Source of the DNA: Azomonas tarimensis
GTDB taxonomy: Bacteria; Pseudomonadota; Gammaproteobacteria; Pseudomonadales; Pseudomonadaceae
Length of the DNA: 64,000 nucleotides
Direction of reading: 5' to 3'
Assembly (NCBI RefSeq): GCF_042648805.1
Contig: NZ_JBHRXZ010000022.1
Coordinates: 682,001 to 746,000 of the forward strand
The notes under the pieces are model-generated. The model was given only the letters and a program-made list of their open reading frames with translations. It did not search any database and had not been told where the DNA came from. Shown in pieces: positions 60,964 to 64,000 of the stretch. Within the stretch, counting starts at the first letter, position 1. Each line of letters starts with the position of its first letter. Made by a program: the position numbers and the translations under genes.

Positions 60964-61965
60964 ATGACTGCCATGCAGAGCCTCACGGCGGCGGGCCTGG
61001 ACCTGTCCGGGCTGTGCCGCGAACCGGTGTTCACCAGCCGCTGCCGAGCCGAAAGCCATCAGCTGCTGGCTCGGGAGCTGGTCGAGCATGACCTGAGCTG
61101 GCGCCAGGGCGCGGTGGACACTGCGTTCTTTCGCGCCGCCATCGGCCGCTGCGACCTGTTCGTGCTGCGCTACGGGGCCGAGGTGGAAGTGCGCCCGCAG
61201 CCCTTCAACGACTTCGTGCTCATGCAGCTGCCCCTGCGCGGCAGCGCCTCGCTGCTCTGTGACGGGGTCGCGCTGGAGGCCCGGCCGGGCCAGCTCAGCG
61301 TCCTGGCACCGAGGCACGAGGCGCGGCTGGTGTGGCGTCGTGGTTGCGAGCAGTTGTTGGTCAAGGTACCGCGCAGCCTGCTGCAACCGGCCCGCGCCCG
61401 ACTGCTGGATGAAGGCGCCCTGACGGCTGACGTCGACCTGCCACCGCTGTTTCAGCTCGAAGGCCGCCAGGGCGCCCGCGGGCTGCGTCTGCTGGGGGAA
61501 CTGCTGGACCAGCTGCCCGGCACCGGGGACGAGGAAAATCCGCTTTGGCGGCGTCATCTGGAAGAGAGTCTGTCGATGTTCTTGCTCACCCATCAGCCAG
61601 CCATGCCCCGGGTGGGCAAGGGGCCGGTGGTGTCCCGCTCGCTGGCGGAGCGACAGCTACGCCGCCAGGTGGATAAAGTGGAAACGGTGATACAGGCGCA
61701 GCTGACCGCAGCCGTCTCCTTGCGCGAGCTGGCCGCCGCATGTGGCATGAGCGTGCGCAGCCTGAGCAACCTCTGTCAGCGTTGCCATGGCCAGTCGCCG
61801 ATGGAACGGCTGCGCAACTTGCGCCTCGACGCCGCCCGCGAACGCCTGCTCGCCTCGCGGGACCTGAGCGTGACCGAGGTGGCTCTGGATTACGGGTTCA
61901 CCCATCTGGGCCGCTTCGCCGGGTATTACCGAGAGCGCTTCGGGGAGTTGCCGCGGGAGACCTGA
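60964..61965 (+). CDS. Second AraC/XylS family regulator
   Basis: 333 residues, same architecture as AntR but clearly divergent: AraC_binding_2-type N-terminus (NDFVLMQLPLRGSASLLCDG, PGQLSVLAPRHEARLVWRRG) and HTH_18 (LAAACGMSVRSLSNLCQRCH, VALDYGFTHLGRFAGYYRER). GGAGG precedes the ATG. Cotranscribed with antR (14-bp gap). It could modulate the same promoters or regulate another aromatic pathway; no separate binding site was identified. Confidence 0.82.
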   Translation: MTAMQSLTAAGLDLSGLCREPVFTSRCRAESHQLLARELVEHDLSWRQGAVDTAFFRAAIGRCDLFVLRYGAEVEVRPQPFNDFVLMQLPLRGSASLLCDGVALEARPGQLSVLAPRHEARLVWRRGCEQLLVKVPRSLLQPARARLLDEGALTADVDLPPLFQLEGRQGARGLRLLGELLDQLPGTGDEENPLWRRHLEESLSMFLLTHQPAMPRVGKGPVVSRSLAERQLRRQVDKVETVIQAQLTAAVSLRELAAACGMSVRSLSNLCQRCHGQSPMERLRNLRLDAARERLLASRDLSVTEVALDYGFTHLGRFAGYYRERFGELPRET

Positions 61966-62029
61966 GCGGTGTGGTCGGGTTCGCCTCGGCGGACCCGGCC
62001 TGTGGAATGCCTGCCGAAGCTACGGCGCC

Positions 62030-62353
62030 TCAGCTGCCGCCGCCCGCACCGCCCGCTCCGCCGGCGCCTGGTCCGGCGCCCGGGGTGCCGCCCTGGGTGC
62101 CTGCGGGGCCGGCGCGGTCGCTACCGGTACTGCCGTGGTCTCCATGGGAATCCTGGTCATCGCTACCTTCGGACTCGTGCTGCATACCGGTGCTGATGCC
62201 GGTATCGGTGTCGGCGGTGGGCTCGCCCTGGTAGGTGGGGGTGGTGGTGTCGGTGCCAGTGGTGTTGCCGGTGGTCCCGGTGCCTTCCGCCGCGAACGCG
62301 GAGGAAGCGAGCAGGCCGGTGAATACGAATGCAGCAAGCTTGGTCGTTTGCAT
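62030..62353 (-). CDS. Small secreted Gly/Thr-rich protein
   Basis: 107 residues with a clear signal peptide (KLAAFVFTGLLASSAFA-A). The mature part is low complexity: Thr/Gly-rich, then Asp/Ser-rich (ESEGSDDQDSHGDHGSTGSD), then Gly/Ala/Pro-rich. No folded domain is expected. Similar small acidic secreted proteins are seen in pseudomonads without assigned function. Start has a weak ribosome site. Convergent with the second AraC gene (64-bp gap). Confidence 0.55.
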   Translation of the reverse strand: MQTTKLAAFVFTGLLASSAFAAEGTGTTGNTTGTDTTTPTYQGEPTADTDTGISTGMQHESEGSDDQDSHGDHGSTGSDRAGPAGTQGGTPGAGPGAGGAGGAGGGS

Positions 62354-62493
62354 GGCGATATCCCGATTCTGATGGCTACCCCGTTATTGGCAGCACCGGG
62401 CCAGAGGGGTTGCGCCGTCTCGATCAACGGTCGATGAGCACCGGCGTTCCTCCGTTGCAGAGGAGCGCCTGTGCTCCGGCAGACGCGGGAGGA

Positions 62494-63729
62494 TCAGTTT
62501 CCTTCGCTGCTCTGCCAGCGTGCCATCAGGGTGTTGGAGGGCAGCGTCTCGTCCAGCAGCTTCCTGGCCGTTTCGACCCCGGCCACCGGCAGCCCGGTGG
62601 GGTCCAGCAGGCCGATCTGCACCAGCACACTGGCCTGGTCCCAGTAGATGTGCTCGTGGTAGAGCTTGTCCCCGCGGAACTTGACCACCCCGAGCATCGG
62701 GATTTCCACGTATTTCCCGGTGGGCGCGACACCCGGCAGCATCCAGTCGATCTCGGTGCTGTGGGTGAAGCACATGACGAACTCGTCGACCACTTGCGAG
62801 GAGCCCACGGTGCGCGAGATGGGCACCAGTTTCATGTCCGGCGGATTGCCATGGACGAAATGGTGTTGATAGAAGCGGCTCAGTTCCTTGTAGCCGACCC
62901 CGCCGGTCATGGTGGGAATGTGGTTGACGTAGGGCTCGGCGACCATGGTGGCCATGGTGGCGGGCACGTCGCGGGTGGCGAACTCATGTTCGATGTGCTT
63001 TTCCCAGAGCGCGGAGAGGTCGTGGTCCGGACCGATTTCACGCTTCAGCGCGGCGATGGTCCGCTCATGGGCCATCAGCGCGGCGGGCTTGTCGTAGTGC
63101 ATGCCGCCGACCCGGGCAAAGGCATGGTCGACGCCCGGATAGGTGTAGAGCTCGATCCCCGGCCGTCCGCCCAGGGCCTCGCTGATCCGCGCCCGGGTGT
63201 CGGCGTCGCAGTACCCATCCTGCTCGGCGAAATGCAGCACCAGCCGGCCCTTGATGTTATCTGCCTCATCCAGGTACTGGTCGATGCCCATGCCGTAATA
63301 GCCCACCGAGGTGGCGGCCTTGGTGCGGGTGGCGGTGAGGTAGGCCAGCTTGCCGCCCATGCAGAAGCCCACATAGCCGAGGCCCGCGTCTTCCACTTCA
63401 GGCAGGCCGCGCAGGGCAGTGAAGCTGGCGTCGATGTCTTCCACCGCCTTGTCCACGTCCATGCGTTGGAACAGGTCGATGGCCTTGGCGAAGTCCTGTT
63501 CGCTGTAGCCCAGTTCGATGCCAGGCTCCAGGCGCCAGAACAGGTCGGGCACCAGGGCTACGTAGCCTTCCTCGGCATAGAGGTCGGCGACGGCGCGCAT
63601 GTTGGCATTGATGCCGAAGATTTCCTGGCCGATCACCACGCCGGGGCCGCGCCCGCTGGCTGGCAGCGCCAGGTAACCGGAGAAGCTGCCGCTGCCATCG
63701 GTGGCGCGGATGTCGATCATCTTGCTCAT
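62494..63729 (-). CDS. Dienelactone hydrolase fused to a SnoaL-like domain
   Basis: 411 residues. The start is the third of three consecutive ATGs because AGGAG then has 6-nt spacing. Residues 1-~235: dienelactone hydrolase alpha/beta fold with GQEIFGINANMRAVAD (Glu), GFCMGGKLAYL (catalytic Cys), HFAEQDGYCD (Asp) and YPGVDHAFARVGG (His). Residues ~260-411: NTF2/SnoaL-like domain (FYQHHFVHGNPPDMKLVPIS, FVMCFTHSTEIDWMLPG, VEIPMLGVVKFRGDKLYHEH). DLH enzymes open lactones of the chlorocatechol branch; the fused domain is of unknown role. Lies 44 bp downstream of the SDR gene on the same strand. Confidence 0.85.
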   Translation of the reverse strand: MSKMIDIRATDGSGSFSGYLALPASGRGPGVVIGQEIFGINANMRAVADLYAEEGYVALVPDLFWRLEPGIELGYSEQDFAKAIDLFQRMDVDKAVEDIDASFTALRGLPEVEDAGLGYVGFCMGGKLAYLTATRTKAATSVGYYGMGIDQYLDEADNIKGRLVLHFAEQDGYCDADTRARISEALGGRPGIELYTYPGVDHAFARVGGMHYDKPAALMAHERTIAALKREIGPDHDLSALWEKHIEHEFATRDVPATMATMVAEPYVNHIPTMTGGVGYKELSRFYQHHFVHGNPPDMKLVPISRTVGSSQVVDEFVMCFTHSTEIDWMLPGVAPTGKYVEIPMLGVVKFRGDKLYHEHIYWDQASVLVQIGLLDPTGLPVAGVETARKLLDETLPSNTLMARWQSSEGN

Positions 63730-63773
63730 CATCATCTCCTGGGACTGTCTAGAACCGCTTGGAAGGTTGTCTG

Positions 63774-64000
63774 TCACTGATCGTTGCCGAGCCGCTCGAA
63801 CCAGATGCGCGGAGCGATGCCCTGGTCCGGTCCGAGTATCGAGAAGCCGCCATCCACCGGGATGTCGACCCCGGTGATCCAGGACGCGGCCTCGCTGCAC
63901 AGAAAGCACACCGCGTTGCCGATCTCTTCACCGCGGCCGACCCGGCCGAGCGGATGGAAGTGGGCGCCCACGCGATCGGCCAGGGCCTGGTCGCCGCCGG
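63774..64000 (-). CDS. Short-chain dehydrogenase/reductase, C-terminal part
   Basis: The frame runs to the window edge, so the N-terminus (NAD motif and catalytic Tyr-Lys) lies outside. The readable ~75 residues show LGRVGRGEEIGNAVCFLCSE and ASWITGVDIPVDGGFSILGP, the conserved G-R-x-G-x-x-x-E-I and D-G-G C-terminal features of classical SDRs. Cotranscription with the DLH-SnoaL gene is likely. Substrate unknown. Confidence 0.8.
   Translation of the reverse strand, partial: GGDQALADRVGAHFHPLGRVGRGEEIGNAVCFLCSEAASWITGVDIPVDGGFSILGPDQGIAPRIWFERLGNDQ

Overview
The window looks like a chromosomal segment of a Pseudomonas-type gammaproteobacterium. It is GC-rich apart from the first ~6 kb, uses ATG/GTG/TTG starts, carries Pseudomonas-style REP palindromes, and encodes OprD-family porins, an Aer-like chemoreceptor and iac and ant aromatic-degradation genes. 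No rRNA, tRNA or CRISPR array was seen.

Layout. (1) 1-5993: an AT-richer surface-polysaccharide island: pyruvyl transferase (cut by the window edge), Wzx-like flippase, GT8, GT2, Wzy-like polymerase and a WecG/TagA-type GT26. (2) 6265-10090: GC-rich galE, a VanZ-like protein, a four-unit tandem REP array and an O-antigen ligase. (3) 10366-15110: a small lipoprotein gene, a GntR regulator, a nitrilase operon with a sodium-solute symporter, and a deleted relic of the lipoprotein gene. (4) 15275-25159: a two-partner secretion system, tpsB plus a 2653-residue filamentous-haemagglutinin-like tpsA, with a good sigma70 promoter and a strong leader hairpin. (5) 25169-27770: two YsnF/DUF2382 stress proteins and a membrane protein. 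(6) 27831-36434, minus strand: a branched-chain-type ABC importer with class II aldolase, ketopantoate-reductase-like and MarR (probable iacR) genes. A TnpB-only IS200/IS605-type element sits between livH and livMG. (7) 37098-44408: a contiguous iacHABICDEFG cluster for indole-3-acetate degradation. (8) 44552-52775: an OprD-type porin, an FMN 2-hydroxyacid dehydrogenase, a NIPSNAP protein, a DUF2798 protein and a second five-gene ABC importer. (9) 52880-61965: anthranilate dioxygenase genes antC and antAB, separated by a second, nearly identical porin, then a PAS chemoreceptor and two AraC/XylS regulators. (10) 62030-64000: a Gly-rich secreted protein, a dienelactone hydrolase/SnoaL fusion and a partial SDR.

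How it fits together. The iac products are known to turn indole-3-acetate into catechol, and AntABC turns anthranilate into catechol, so 28-64 kb reads as a catechol-convergent supercluster with its own porins, importers, chemoreceptor and regulators. The nitrilase could feed it arylacetonitriles, but that is inference. The strongest new signal is a set of five sites, each with two GGATA boxes exactly 22 bp apart. They lie upstream of antAB, antC, the second porin, the chemoreceptor gene and antR. At four of them a -10-like hexamer follows the proximal box by exactly 21 nt. This defines a candidate AntR regulon that includes transport and chemotaxis.
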